A stretch of 49,940 bases of DNA from Oscillospiraceae bacterium (GTDB lineage: Bacteria; Bacillota; Clostridia; Oscillospirales; Ruminococcaceae). Location of the stretch: the NCBI GenBank assembly GCA_020024215.1, contig JAHHUC010000006.1:1-49940 (forward strand). Reading direction: 5' to 3'. Below, piece by piece: positions 1 to 8,850 of this stretch (its first letter is position 1; every line of letters starts with the position of its first letter). Under the pieces are notes generated by a model. The model saw only the letters and a program-made list of their open reading frames with translations. It was not told where the DNA came from and did not search any database. The position numbers were made by a program, and so were the translations under genes.

Positions 1-49
1 TGACCCTCTGCTTGTAAGGCAGATGCTCTCCCAGCTGAGCTAAACTCCC
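1..49 (-). tRNA. tRNA-Val (anticodon TAC), 3' part cut by window edge
   Basis: On the minus strand the gene begins GGGAGTTTAGCTCAGC, giving the acceptor 5' strand and a standard D-arm. The anticodon stem-loop CTGCCTTACAAGCAG follows, with TAC in the loop, which reads valine codons. The T-arm and 3' acceptor strand lie outside the window. A good promoter sits 43 bases upstream of the 5' end. Confidence 0.9.
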
Positions 50-91
50 ATGAACACTTTTGTTACTCGGTGTATCCCGGCGACGTTTATT

Positions 92-120
92 ATAATACAT
101 CAAACAGACAAAAAAGTCAA
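92..120 (-). promoter_or_regulatory. Sigma-A-type promoter for the tRNA-Val transcript
   Basis: Minus-strand -35 TTGACT (115-120) and -10 TATTAT (92-97) are separated by 17 bases. The -35 overlaps the last codons of hslO. It probably drives tRNA-Val and whatever follows outside the window. Confidence 0.7.
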
Positions 121-1001
121 TCCTTTTTTTGCATTTTTTTAAGGAATTTCAATTTTTCTTTGGAGAAGGTGTATTCTTTATTGCAAAAATGGCATTGTAC
201 AGATATTTCTTCCTCTTCATCTATCATCTTCTGAAGCTCCTGTGCGCCCAAGGAAGCAAGTGCTCTTTCCACCCTCTGCGATGAGCAGTCACATCTGTAA
301 TGTGCCTCTCCCTCATCAATTATCTCCAATTCAAAGCCCTTTAAGGCTTCCTCAAGCATATCCATAGGAGATAAGCCGCTTTCAGCCATAGCAGAGACAC
401 TTCTCATGCCTGCAATGCTGCTTTCCAGTTTATCTATGGTGCTGTCATCAGCTCCCGGAAGAAGCTGGATGAATATTCCGCCTGCTGCTTTACAGCTCAG
501 ATCAGGATTTACAAGAACACCCAGTGCGCATACTGTGGGAATCTGCTCGGAAACTGCAAAATAGGAGGTTATGTCATCGCCTATCTCGCCTGTTGCTATA
601 TTACAATAGCCTGTGTGAGGCTCTTTGTCCCCTGAATCCCTTATTACAGAAAGCAGACCGTCAGTTCCTACGGCTGCGCCCACATCCAGCTTTCCCTTTG
701 AATTGAGGGGAATTTCCACAACCGGATTCTGAACATACGCCTTTACAGAGCAGTCACTTCCTGCAACTGCTATAAGACTTCCGGCAGGTCCGCCGCCGTT
801 TATTCTCAAGGTCACAGAGCTGCCCTCCTCCTTCATCATGGAGGAAATCAACACTGCACCTGTTGCAAGGCGCCCTAAGGCAGCTGTCACAACTGCGCTT
901 GTGCTGTGTATTTTTTCTATTTCATCCACAATATCTGTGGAATTTATGCCGGAAGCCAAAACAGCGCCGTCCTTTGTTATTACTCTTACAAACTTTCCCA
1001 A
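117..1001 (-). CDS. hslO: Hsp33 redox-regulated chaperonin
   Basis: Hsp33 is a cytosolic holdase switched on by oxidation of a zinc-bound cysteine cluster. The 294-residue protein has the usual N-terminal fold (GKFVRVITKDGAV near the start, GGGPAGSL, the GYCNIATGEIGDDI segment) and all four C-terminal zinc cysteines: C237 and C239 (RCDC) and C270 and C273 (CHFC). I chose the TTG start at 1001 because AAGGAG lies a proper distance upstream and the family starts there. The longer reading back to 1064 would overlap the methyltransferase and adds an untypical extension. It follows the methyltransferase by 4 bases, so the two are translationally coupled. Confidence 0.95.
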   Translation of the reverse strand: MGKFVRVITKDGAVLASGINSTDIVDEIEKIHSTSAVVTAALGRLATGAVLISSMMKEEGSSVTLRINGGGPAGSLIAVAGSDCSVKAYVQNPVVEIPLNSKGKLDVGAAVGTDGLLSVIRDSGDKEPHTGYCNIATGEIGDDITSYFAVSEQIPTVCALGVLVNPDLSCKAAGGIFIQLLPGADDSTIDKLESSIAGMRSVSAMAESGLSPMDMLEEALKGFELEIIDEGEAHYRCDCSSQRVERALASLGAQELQKMIDEEEEISVQCHFCNKEYTFSKEKLKFLKKMQKKD

Positions 1002-1005
1002 AAAA

Positions 1006-1749
1006 CTACTCCTTTTCTGCGGCAAAAATAAGCCTTTCGCAGCTGCTGTTTGATGCCTGCTCAAAATTTTCGTTGTAGATTTTGAGAATTTTGAACTTAT
1101 TATCTGCCAAAGCCTTTTTTATTTGTTCTATCGGAAATGCCCTTTCGGTGATTTCCTCGGTAAATCTCTGATAAAGACCATCTTCACCCATGCTGAAAAA
1201 GTCCAAAGTTATATCTGTAACAAGCCCATCTGTTGAATTTCTCCAGCAGCATACTGTATCGTCCTTTTCAAATATAAAGCTGTTGTCCCCAAGCACCCTT
1301 TGGTGCTTATAAGGTGTATTTATGTCAAAGACAAATACTCCGCCGCTCTCCATAAAAAGAGACACCCTTGAAAAGGTTTTTCTCACGTCCTCCATGCTCT
1401 CTAAATGGTTTAGAGAATCAAGTGTGCAGACACAGCAGTTTATTGTTCCATAGAGGTCTATCTCTCGCATATCCTGATTTAAAAAGAGTATATTCTCCCC
1501 CCTGCTGCACGCTTTCTGCAAGGCCTCACTGAGCATTGAGGCGGATGAATCAACAGCTATGACATCATAACCCATAGCTGAAAAGAGGATTGACAGCGTA
1601 CCTGTGCCGCAGGCCAGATCCAAGAGGATTTTATCCTTGCCGCTGTGACCTTCCATAATTGTGTGGAAAAATTTTGCATAGCCCTCATAATCCACATTGT
1701 CTGTGAAAAGATCATAAAAACGGGCAAAATTATTATAGCTTTCTGTCAC
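1006..1749 (-). CDS. Class I SAM-dependent methyltransferase
   Basis: Seven-strand methyltransferase of 247 residues. It opens VTESYNNFARFYDLF, typical of small clostridial SAM methyltransferases, followed by the SAM-binding motif I (LLDLACGTGTLSI), motif II acidic residue (VIAVDSSASML) and a motif IV-like segment (CTLDSLNHL). The substrate is not predictable. The GTG start at 1749 is supported by GGAGAG eight bases upstream. The first 17 bases overlap the end of the YerC-like gene, and hslO follows after 4 bases. This suggests one transcript of repressor, methyltransferase and Hsp33. Confidence 0.85.
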   Translation of the reverse strand: MTESYNNFARFYDLFTDNVDYEGYAKFFHTIMEGHSGKDKILLDLACGTGTLSILFSAMGYDVIAVDSSASMLSEALQKACSRGENILFLNQDMREIDLYGTINCCVCTLDSLNHLESMEDVRKTFSRVSLFMESGGVFVFDINTPYKHQRVLGDNSFIFEKDDTVCCWRNSTDGLVTDITLDFFSMGEDGLYQRFTEEITERAFPIEQIKKALADNKFKILKIYNENFEQASNSSCERLIFAAEKE

Positions 1750-2032
1750 TGCCAAGTCTCTCCAAAACCATCTTATAGCCGTCGGTTCCATAATTGAGCG
1801 AGCGATTGACACGGCTTATGGTTGCTGTTGAAGCCCCTGTTGCAGCCACTATATCGCTGTAAACCCTTCCGTTCATAAGCATGGATGCCACTCTTATTCT
1901 CTGTGAAAGAGCCTTTAGCTCCTGAACTGTGCAAAGATCCTCAAAAAAATCAGAGCACTCGTCCCATGTCTGAATTTTTAAAACTGCCGAAAGCAAAATA
2001 TCTATATCATTATCTTTAATGTGTGGATTCAT
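1733..2032 (-). CDS. YerC/YecD family TrpR-like DNA-binding protein
   Basis: A 99-residue protein with a TrpR-fold helix-turn-helix: the helices span roughly residues 35-85, with a recognition region YSDIVAATGASTATISRVNR and the family-typical NYGTDGYKMVLERL end. YerC/YecD proteins are small repressor-like proteins whose ligand and targets are poorly known. The start is preceded by GGGGGGAAG. It is the first gene of the hslO-methyltransferase transcript and has its own promoter. Its 3' end overlaps the next gene by 17 bases. Confidence 0.9.
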   Translation of the reverse strand: MNPHIKDNDIDILLSAVLKIQTWDECSDFFEDLCTVQELKALSQRIRVASMLMNGRVYSDIVAATGASTATISRVNRSLNYGTDGYKMVLERLGSDRKL

Positions 2033-2075
2033 TTATACTTCCCCCCTATTATTTTAGGTCACAACATCTACTGTA

Positions 2076-2103
2076 ATTTTAACACACTAAATTATAAAAT
2101 CAA
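2076..2103 (-). promoter_or_regulatory. Promoter of the YerC-like/methyltransferase/hslO operon
   Basis: Minus-strand -35 TTGATT (2098-2103), 16-base spacer and -10 TAAAAT (2076-2081) with an extended TGT just ahead of it. It lies about 45 bases before the start codon. Confidence 0.6.
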
Positions 2104-2148
2104 CACTTTTTAATCAATTTGTCAAAAAGAAGCAGTTTTTTATATCTG

Positions 2149-2754
2149 TTATTGTTCACTTTCATCCTGTTCATCTGAAACAAGGTCATCAACTATATCC
2201 CATATATCCTGCACGCCCTGTCCTGTGACAGAGGAAAAAGGTATGGTTGTAAGTCCCTCGTCACAATCAAGGCTTCTTGCTATGACCTTCTGCATTTCCT
2301 TTACCTTGTTTGGTGTAAGCTTATCCGCTTTAGTGAGCACAACTACAAACGGGATTTCATTCTCTATGAGAAAATCCACCATCTGATGATCGTCCTTTGA
2401 GGGCTCATGCCTTATATCCATCAGCACAAAGGTGAGCAAAAGCGGGCGGTCACAGGCAAAATAGCCATTTATGAGGGAGGAAAATCTTCTCTTTTCCTCC
2501 TTGCCCACCTTTGCATAGCCATATCCGGGAAGATCCACAAATCTTAAATCCTCAAGCCGATAGAAATTTATTGTGGCGGTTTTTCCCGGAACGCCGCTGA
2601 CCCTTGCAAGAGCCTTGCGGCACATTATCTTATTTATAAGTGAGGACTTTCCCACATTGCTTCTGCCCACAAAGGCTATCTCATCTCCCACAGGCTGAGG
2701 AAGCTGGGACATAAGTCCATAGGAGGCTTCAAATTTTACCAGATTAGTATTCAT
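2149..2754 (-). CDS. engB: Ribosome biogenesis GTPase EngB (YsxC)
   Basis: EngB is an essential small GTPase needed for 50S subunit assembly. The 201 residues carry the P-loop GRSNVGKSSLIN, G2 region GKTATINF, G3 DLPGYGYAKVG and G4 TKADK. The ATG start at 2754 gives the family-standard MNTNLVKFEASYG opening and has AGGAG seven bases upstream; a longer open frame back into lon is not needed. It lies 10 bases after lon, as in many Firmicutes (lonA-ysxC in Bacillus). Confidence 0.97.
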   Translation of the reverse strand: MNTNLVKFEASYGLMSQLPQPVGDEIAFVGRSNVGKSSLINKIMCRKALARVSGVPGKTATINFYRLEDLRFVDLPGYGYAKVGKEEKRRFSSLINGYFACDRPLLLTFVLMDIRHEPSKDDHQMVDFLIENEIPFVVVLTKADKLTPNKVKEMQKVIARSLDCDEGLTTIPFSSVTGQGVQDIWDIVDDLVSDEQDESEQ

Positions 2755-2764
2755 CTTAAATCTC

Positions 2765-5188
2765 CTAACAGCTGACCTGGCAGGCAGCTTCCCTTGTTTC
2801 GGCACAGTGGGGGCAGATTGTCTGCTTATCTTCTGAAATTTTCTTTTTGGGTATGCACAAAAGGGCGTTTTCCAAAACTGTCTCAATAGATGAGGCGGTT
2901 ATAAATTCTAGCTTTTCCCTTACCTCTTTATCTATTTCGGACAAATCTCCTTTGTTATCCTCAGGTATGATGACCTTTTTCACACCAAAGCGATAGGCCG
3001 CCATAGTTTTTTCCTTCAAGCCTCCTATGGGAAGAACTCTGCCTGTGAGGGTTATTTCACCTGTCATTGCCACATCACGCCTTACAGCCACATTGCTTAA
3101 AGCAGAAAGCAGCGCCGTGCAGAGGGTTATTCCGGCAGAGGGCCCATCCTTTGGAACAGCTCCCTCAGGCACATGGATATGTATATCCTTGGTTTTATAA
3201 AAATCCTCGTCCAAGCCATACATCAGCGCCCTGCTTCTCAAAAGGCTTACGGCAGTATGTGCAGATTCCTTCATAACATCTCCTAAATGTCCTGTCAATT
3301 CCAGCTTTCCGGTTCCTGGAAGGACTGCTACCTCTATCTGAAGCATCTCTCCGCCGACAGAGGTCCATGCCAGACCATTGGCTATGCCCACCTTATCCTC
3401 TGAAAAAATTGAATCGGGCTTCACCATTCTGGGGCCTAAAAATTCCTCCACATTGCTGCTCATCACCGTTATTCTGCCCTTTTTTCCGGAAACGATCCTG
3501 ACTGCCGCCTTGCGCATGATTTTGGCTATAAGCTGCTCTAACTTTCTGACTCCGGCTTCTCTTGTGTAATAATCTATTACCTCAAACAGCGCCTCATCTG
3601 AAATTCTTATATTGTTGCCTGTCAGGCCGTGGCGTTTTCTCTCCTTTGGAACAAGATGCTCCTTTGCGATTGAAAGCTTTTCATTTCTGGTATATGAGCT
3701 CAGATTTATTATTTCCATCCTGTCATATAAGGGGGCGGGAATGGTATCTGCATTGTTTGCCGTAGCTATGAACAGCACCTTGGAGAGATCAAACGGAACC
3801 TCAATATAATGATCTCTGAAGGAAAAATTCTGCTCCGGATCCAAAACCTCTAAAAGTGCCGAGGAGGGATCACCCTTATAATCTGTTCCCAATTTGTCAA
3901 TTTCATCAAGGAGCATAAGGGGATTTTTGGATTTTGCCCTTTTCATAGCCTCCATAATCCTTCCGGGCATAGCTCCCACATAGGTTTTTCTGTGGCCTCT
4001 TATATCAGCCTCATCCCTCACTCCGCCGAGGGAAATCCGCACATAGTCTCTCCCTGTTGCCTCGGCTATGGATTTTGCAACAGATGTTTTTCCAACTCCC
4101 GGAGGGCCCACAAGACAGAGTATCTGTCCCTTCATATCAGGGGCCAATTTCTTTACCGCTATGGATTCTATTATCCTGTCCTTTATCTTTTCCAAGCCGC
4201 AGTGGTCCCTGTCCAAAATCTTTCGGGCCTGCTGGAGGTCGGATTTAATTTCATTCTGCCTGTTCCACGGAAGAGCCATACACTCATCCAGATAGTTTCT
4301 TATAACAGCTGCCTCCTGAGACATAGGGGACATCTTCTGAAGCTTGTTGCACTCCTTTGTCAGCTTTTCGGCTGTATCTATGGGCAGATTGAGCTTTGCT
4401 ATCTTGTTTAGGTATTCGTTTACCTCATCGTCAAAATCATCTGTTTCTCCCAATTCCTCAGAAATTACCTTCATTTGCTCTCTTAGGTAATATTCCTTTT
4501 GATTGGTGTCCATCTTGTCCTTTACCTTCTGGTAAAAATCCCTTTCAATGGCCAGAATCTCATTTTCTCTTTCAAGTATGCCGGCGAGCAGCTGGAGCCT
4601 TCCAAGAACAGAAGATTCCTCCAATATCTTTTGTTTATCACCTATTTCAAATGCTGCGTTGCCCGCTATAAACTCCGAAAGGGCAGCAGGGTTTTCCTGA
4701 AGAACCACGCCCAGCATAATTTCCTTCGGCATCCTGGGGGAAAGCTCGGAATACCGCTTAAAGAGATCCTTGACCGCCCTCATCATGGCATCGGCAACCT
4801 CTCTGTCGGCTTTTAAAAGACGCTTTAAGGGGGTTTTCTTTACCTCGGCAATCAAACAGCTGTCATCATCTATAAGATTTACAACCTTTGCCCTGTAAAG
4901 TCCCTCAACCATAACACGAAGTCCGGCTCCGGGAATTTTTATGACCTGCTTTACCTCTCCCACTACTCCCACAGAATATATATTGTCCACAGTGGGATCT
5001 TCATCCTGCACATCCTTCTGTGCGGCCAGAAAAACCTTCCTGTCATGCTCTGTGGCATATTCCAAGGCTGCTATGGACTTTTCTCTTCCTATATCAAAAT
5101 GCAGCACCATTTTTGGAAATAAAACAATTCCTCTCATTGCTATCATCGGGAATGTGGGGTTTACTTGTTTTACAGCTTCATTCGGCAT
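2765..5188 (-). CDS. lon: ATP-dependent protease Lon, with cysteine-bearing C-terminal tail
   Basis: Lon degrades misfolded and regulatory proteins in the cytosol. The 807 residues show the N-terminal substrate-binding domain (FPMIAMRGIVLFPKM), the AAA+ module with Walker A GPPGVGKTS and Walker B LMLLDEIDKL, and the serine-lysine protease domain (S684 in DGPSAG, K727 in GGLKEKT). After the normal end of the domain there is an extra tail of about 30 residues containing CPHC (792-795), C803 and C807. This tail is not part of the family core. The gene has its own promoter, and engB follows by 10 bases. Confidence 0.97.
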   Translation of the reverse strand: MPNEAVKQVNPTFPMIAMRGIVLFPKMVLHFDIGREKSIAALEYATEHDRKVFLAAQKDVQDEDPTVDNIYSVGVVGEVKQVIKIPGAGLRVMVEGLYRAKVVNLIDDDSCLIAEVKKTPLKRLLKADREVADAMMRAVKDLFKRYSELSPRMPKEIMLGVVLQENPAALSEFIAGNAAFEIGDKQKILEESSVLGRLQLLAGILERENEILAIERDFYQKVKDKMDTNQKEYYLREQMKVISEELGETDDFDDEVNEYLNKIAKLNLPIDTAEKLTKECNKLQKMSPMSQEAAVIRNYLDECMALPWNRQNEIKSDLQQARKILDRDHCGLEKIKDRIIESIAVKKLAPDMKGQILCLVGPPGVGKTSVAKSIAEATGRDYVRISLGGVRDEADIRGHRKTYVGAMPGRIMEAMKRAKSKNPLMLLDEIDKLGTDYKGDPSSALLEVLDPEQNFSFRDHYIEVPFDLSKVLFIATANNADTIPAPLYDRMEIINLSSYTRNEKLSIAKEHLVPKERKRHGLTGNNIRISDEALFEVIDYYTREAGVRKLEQLIAKIMRKAAVRIVSGKKGRITVMSSNVEEFLGPRMVKPDSIFSEDKVGIANGLAWTSVGGEMLQIEVAVLPGTGKLELTGHLGDVMKESAHTAVSLLRSRALMYGLDEDFYKTKDIHIHVPEGAVPKDGPSAGITLCTALLSALSNVAVRRDVAMTGEITLTGRVLPIGGLKEKTMAAYRFGVKKVIIPEDNKGDLSEIDKEVREKLEFITASSIETVLENALLCIPKKKISEDKQTICPHCAETREAACQVSC

Positions 5189-5223
5189 GGTGACACCTCC
5201 TAAAATTTGCGTTTGCAGAATAA

Positions 5224-5252
5224 ATTATAGCCTGTGATTTTAAAAAAATCAA
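5224..5252 (-). promoter_or_regulatory. Promoter of lon-engB
   Basis: Minus-strand -35 TTGATT (5247-5252), 17-base spacer and perfect -10 TATAAT (5224-5229), 35 bases before the lon start. A short ACCCCTTTGGGGT palindrome lies upstream at about 5284-5296. I see no CIRCE element or CtsR box. Confidence 0.75.
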
Positions 5253-5324
5253 CCGGTCTTTTTTTTACAATATTGCATCAATTTACCCCTTTGGGGTGCT
5301 GTTTATTTTACATTTTCCTTATTT

Positions 5325-5358
5325 TAAAAAAGTTTTCCCATATTTCAGGGAAAACTTT
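5325..5358 (-). terminator. Rho-independent terminator after clpX
   Basis: Minus strand: AAAGTTTTCCC, loop of eight bases, then GGGAAAACTTT running into six T residues. The stem is perfect over 11 bp (arms 5329-5339 and 5348-5358). It starts 23 bases after the clpX stop and separates tig-clpP-clpX from lon-engB. Confidence 0.85.
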
Positions 5359-5381
5359 CCTAAAACTTTTAAATTGCTGCC

Positions 5382-6695
5382 CTAGGATCTTTTCTTTCTG
5401 TCCTTGCTTTTTGAAGCGGAAGCAGAGGGGATCAAAAGCTCCTTGACAGTTCTGGAGTTATCCCTGACGAACACAGGCTCCTTACCTCTTACAGAATCCG
5501 GTGTGATAACAACCTTTGATATGCTGTAATCAGACGGAACAGAAAACATTGCGTCCTTTAAAACAGCCTCCAGAATACCTCTTAAGCCTCTTGCGCCGGT
5601 CTTTTTTTCAACCGCCATGTCTGCCACCTCTAAAAGCGCATCATCTTGGAATACAAGCTCCACGCCATCTAAGGCAAACAGCTTCTGATACTGCTTTATC
5701 ATAGCATTCTTAGGCTCTTTTAAAATTCTGACCAGAGCATCCTTATCAAGGTCTTCCAATGCGGTGATGACAGGCAGCCTTCCCACCAACTCGGGAATAA
5801 GTCCGAATTTTACAAGGTCATGAGAAATAATCTTGCTCACAATCTCGTTTTCTTCCTTTTTGGAGCGTATGGGGGCACCGAAGCCCATTGTTTTATCAGT
5901 GAGCCGCTTTTCAATTATCCTGTCGATGCCGTCAAAAGCACCGGCACAGATAAAAAGAATATTGGTGGTATCAACAGGTATAAATTCCTGCTGAGGGTGC
6001 TTTCTTCCGCCTTGGGGCGGAACATTGGCAACCGTGCCCTCAATAATCTTCAAAAGCGCCTGCTGAACTCCCTCGCCTGAAACATCCCTTGTAATTGAAG
6101 GATTTTCGCTCTTCCTTGCTATTTTATCTATTTCGTCAATATAGATAATTCCCCTTTGAGCCTTCTCTATGTCATAATCCGCTGCCTGAATAAGCTTCAA
6201 AAGTATATTCTCAACATCCTCACCCACATATCCTGCCTCGGTGAGAGTTGTGGCATCAGCAATGGCAAAGGGAACACCCAGCATTTTTGCCAGAGTCTGG
6301 GCCAGAAGGGTTTTGCCGACTCCGGTGGGGCCTAAAAGAACAATGTTGCTCTTTTGAAGCTCCACGTCGGAATCGGTATTAAAAAATATTCTCTTGTAAT
6401 GGTTGTAAACGGCAACGGAAAGCGCCATCTTTGCGCTGTCCTGACCGATTACATATTCGTCAAGCCTTTTCTTTATTTCCGAGGGCTTTAAAAGTGCCTG
6501 AGGTTCGCCTTTTTCTTGCTCGGCATAAGCTTTCGGTTTTTTGAAACCCTCACTCTCCTCCTCAAGGATGGAGTTGCAAAGCTCTATGCACTCGTTGCAG
6601 ATGCACACGCCGGGACCGGCTATCATTCTTTCAACCATGTCCTGTGTCTTACCGCAAAAGGAGCAGCGTGACATCCTGGAATCATCTCGTGCCAT
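5382..6695 (-). CDS. clpX: ClpX, ATPase subunit of the ClpXP protease
   Basis: ClpX unfolds substrates and feeds them to ClpP. The 437 residues begin with the zinc-binding domain (CSFCGKTQ, then CICNECIELC), followed by the AAA+ core with Walker A GPTGVGKTLLAQ, Walker B IIYIDEIDKIA, the pore loop region GYVGEDVE, an RKSENPSITRDVSGEGVQQALLK segment and the C-terminal small domain. An AAGGAG site precedes the start. clpP lies 16 bases upstream and a strong terminator follows. Confidence 0.98.
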   Translation of the reverse strand: MARDDSRMSRCSFCGKTQDMVERMIAGPGVCICNECIELCNSILEEESEGFKKPKAYAEQEKGEPQALLKPSEIKKRLDEYVIGQDSAKMALSVAVYNHYKRIFFNTDSDVELQKSNIVLLGPTGVGKTLLAQTLAKMLGVPFAIADATTLTEAGYVGEDVENILLKLIQAADYDIEKAQRGIIYIDEIDKIARKSENPSITRDVSGEGVQQALLKIIEGTVANVPPQGGRKHPQQEFIPVDTTNILFICAGAFDGIDRIIEKRLTDKTMGFGAPIRSKKEENEIVSKIISHDLVKFGLIPELVGRLPVITALEDLDKDALVRILKEPKNAMIKQYQKLFALDGVELVFQDDALLEVADMAVEKKTGARGLRGILEAVLKDAMFSVPSDYSISKVVITPDSVRGKEPVFVRDNSRTVKELLIPSASASKSKDRKKRS

Positions 6696-6711
6696 ATAGT
6701 CTCCTTAAAAG

Positions 6712-7293
6712 TTATCTTTTTGTAATAACCTTATCAATAAGTCCGTATTTGCAGGCATCATCTGCGGACATAAAGTTATCTCTCTCGGTATCTCTCTCTA
6801 TCACCTCAAGAGGCTGACCTGTATGCTCAGAAAGCAGCTTGTTCAGGCGCTGCTTGACATTCAAAATCCATTCTGCGTGTATCTTGATATCGGTTGCCTG
6901 ACCCTGAGCGCCGCCTAAGGGCTGATGAATCATGACTGTGGCATTAGGCAGAGCCATTCTCTTGCCCTTTGCGCCTGCTGAGAGCAGAAAAGCTCCCATA
7001 GAGGCTGCCATTCCCACACATATGGTGGAAACGTCACACTTTATATAATTCATCGTGTCATAAATTGCCATGCCGGCAGTGACAGAGCCGCCGGGAGAAT
7101 TGATGTAAAGGAAGATATCCTTATCCGGGTCCTGGCTCTCTAAAAAGAGAAGCTGTGCCACAACCAATCCTGCGGTTACATCATTCACCTCGTCGCAAAG
7201 CATTACTATTCTGTCATTTAAAAGGCGGGAATAGATGTCATATGCCCTCTCGCCTCTGTTTGTAGTCTCAATGACTGTTGGAACCATTGCCAT
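6712..7293 (-). CDS. clpP: ClpP protease proteolytic subunit
   Basis: ClpP forms the barrel-shaped serine protease that partners ClpX. The 193-residue protein has the complete catalytic triad in the expected spacing: S98 (GMAASMGAFLL), H123 (MIHQPLGG) and D172 (TERDNFMS). A GGAGGTGC ribosome binding site lies before the first ATG; residue 3 is also a methionine and is a possible alternative start. It lies between tig and clpX in a compact operon, the usual order in Clostridia and many other bacteria. Confidence 0.98.
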   Translation of the reverse strand: MAMVPTVIETTNRGERAYDIYSRLLNDRIVMLCDEVNDVTAGLVVAQLLFLESQDPDKDIFLYINSPGGSVTAGMAIYDTMNYIKCDVSTICVGMAASMGAFLLSAGAKGKRMALPNATVMIHQPLGGAQGQATDIKIHAEWILNVKQRLNKLLSEHTGQPLEVIERDTERDNFMSADDACKYGLIDKVITKR

Positions 7294-7337
7294 AAATTAC
7301 TGCACCTCCATAAAATATATGTACAGTTTTTTAAGAA

Positions 7338-8753
7338 TTATTCCTCAGTTTCTTCTTCCTTCTTAGCTGCTGTCTTTTTAGCTCTTGTCTTTTTGGGAGC
7401 CTCCTGTGCGCTCTCCTCTTCTTCCTTCTTGGCAGAAGCCTTCTTTGTTGTCTTTTTGGCAGCTGTTTTCTTTTCCTTGACTGCCTTTGCGTTCTCAACT
7501 ACAAAGTCGAGAGCCTTCTTGCAGCCTAAGTCCTCTGCCAAATCCTCAGAGGAGATGTAAAGTTTAAGCTCCTCCACCTTGGACTTATACTGCTCTGCCA
7601 ATCTGGAATACTCCTCTTCTACCTCCTGCTCGGTAGCGACAAAGCCTTCCTTAGCTGCAACAGCCTCCATAGCCAGACGGCTCTTCACCTGATTTTCTGC
7701 CTGAGGTCTGAAGGATTCATAGAATCTGTTCATATCCTCGCCTGTATACTTGAGGAAATCTTCTAATTTTAAGCCCTGCATAGCAAGACGCTGTGCAAAG
7801 TCCTGTACTAAATCCTTGATCCTGTTTGTAATCATGCACTCGGGAAGCTCAACCTCCATAGCGCCTATGATTTCATCCATTACCCTGCCTTCAAATTCCT
7901 GATTTGAAAGCTTTTCCTTCCTTTCGGAAAGCTCCTTCTTGAGATTTTCCTTATACTGCTCAAGAGTGTCAAATTCAGAGGCATCCTTTGCAAGCTCGTC
8001 ATCCAATTCGGGCAGGATCCTCTCCTGAATCTCGTGAAGCTTTATCTTGAACACCACCGGATGTCCTGCAAGGCTTTCCTCCTGATAATCCTCGGGGAAT
8101 GTAACATTGATGTCAAATTCCTCACCTGCAAAATGACCTGCGACCTGATCCTCAAATCCGGGAATGAAGCTGTCAGAGCCTAATGCCAAAGGATATTTTT
8201 CTCCCTTTCCGCCGGGGAATGCAACGCCGTTGTCAAAGCCTTCAAAGTCGATTGTAGCCAAATCGCCAAGCTTTGCAGGTCTGCCTTCAACAGTTGCAGT
8301 TCTTGCATACCTTTGTCTTACATCCTCAAGCTCCTTAGCCAAGTCCTCCTCTGTTACCTCAGAGTCATCCTTAACTGCCTCAACTCCCTTATATTTGCCC
8401 AGCTTTACCTCCGGCTTTGTTGTAACTGTTGCCTTGAAGGAGAAGCCCTCGTCATTTACATCTGTAACCTCAACCTCAGGCTGATCCACAGGCTTTAATC
8501 CGGCTTCCTTAACTGCTGCTTCATAATTTTCGGGGAAGAGCTCGTTGATGGCATCATCGTAAAATACACCCTTGCCATATGCTCTTTCGATCATTGCTCT
8601 GGGAGCCTTGCCCTTTCTGAATCCGGGAAGGGCAATCTGCTTGGAATTTTTCTTAAAGGAAGCGTCAACTGCCTTTACCCATTCCTCACCCTTAACCTCA
8701 ACTACGATCTCGCTGCGATTGGTCTCGATAACCTTAGATGATACCAATGTCAT
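7338..8753 (-). CDS. tig: Trigger factor with a lysine/alanine-rich C-terminal tail
   Basis: Trigger factor is the ribosome-bound chaperone and prolyl isomerase that meets nascent chains. The 471-residue protein has the N-terminal ribosome-binding domain including the GFRKGKAPRAMIE signature, the central FKBP-type domain (GDLATIDFEGFDNGVAFPGGKGEKYPL is in this region, interrupted here only for description) and the C-terminal chaperone domain. Beyond the normal end, residues about 420-471 form a low-complexity tail with roughly 16 Lys, 12 Glu and 11 Ala, containing repeats such as KKTAAKK and TRAKKTAAKK. It is the first gene of the tig-clpP-clpX operon and has a strong AGGAGG site. Confidence 0.97.
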   Translation of the reverse strand: MTLVSSKVIETNRSEIVVEVKGEEWVKAVDASFKKNSKQIALPGFRKGKAPRAMIERAYGKGVFYDDAINELFPENYEAAVKEAGLKPVDQPEVEVTDVNDEGFSFKATVTTKPEVKLGKYKGVEAVKDDSEVTEEDLAKELEDVRQRYARTATVEGRPAKLGDLATIDFEGFDNGVAFPGGKGEKYPLALGSDSFIPGFEDQVAGHFAGEEFDINVTFPEDYQEESLAGHPVVFKIKLHEIQERILPELDDELAKDASEFDTLEQYKENLKKELSERKEKLSNQEFEGRVMDEIIGAMEVELPECMITNRIKDLVQDFAQRLAMQGLKLEDFLKYTGEDMNRFYESFRPQAENQVKSRLAMEAVAAKEGFVATEQEVEEEYSRLAEQYKSKVEELKLYISSEDLAEDLGCKKALDFVVENAKAVKEKKTAAKKTTKKASAKKEEEESAQEAPKKTRAKKTAAKKEEETEE

Positions 8754-8793
8754 AAAATTATTCCTCCTGTTTTGCTTACGTTTACATCATGGT

Positions 8794-8822
8794 AGTATAG
8801 CACAACTTCTTTCTAATTGCTA
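8794..8822 (-). promoter_or_regulatory. Promoter of tig-clpP-clpX
   Basis: Minus-strand -10 TATACT (8794-8799) has an extended TGC ahead of it. The -35 position 17 bases away reads TAGCAA (8817-8822), a weak match. It lies 40 bases before the tig start. Confidence 0.6.
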
Positions 8823-8850
8823 TACCCATTTTTAAGATTTTTGTTAATTT

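Noticed and set aside
2755..2886. Longer engB reading frame starting inside lon
   Set aside because: The extension is lon sequence in another frame; the ATG at 2754 has a ribosome binding site and gives the family N-terminus.
5260..5325. CIRCE or CtsR control of lon
   Set aside because: No matching inverted repeat or heptad was found; only a short ACCCC/GGGGT palindrome.
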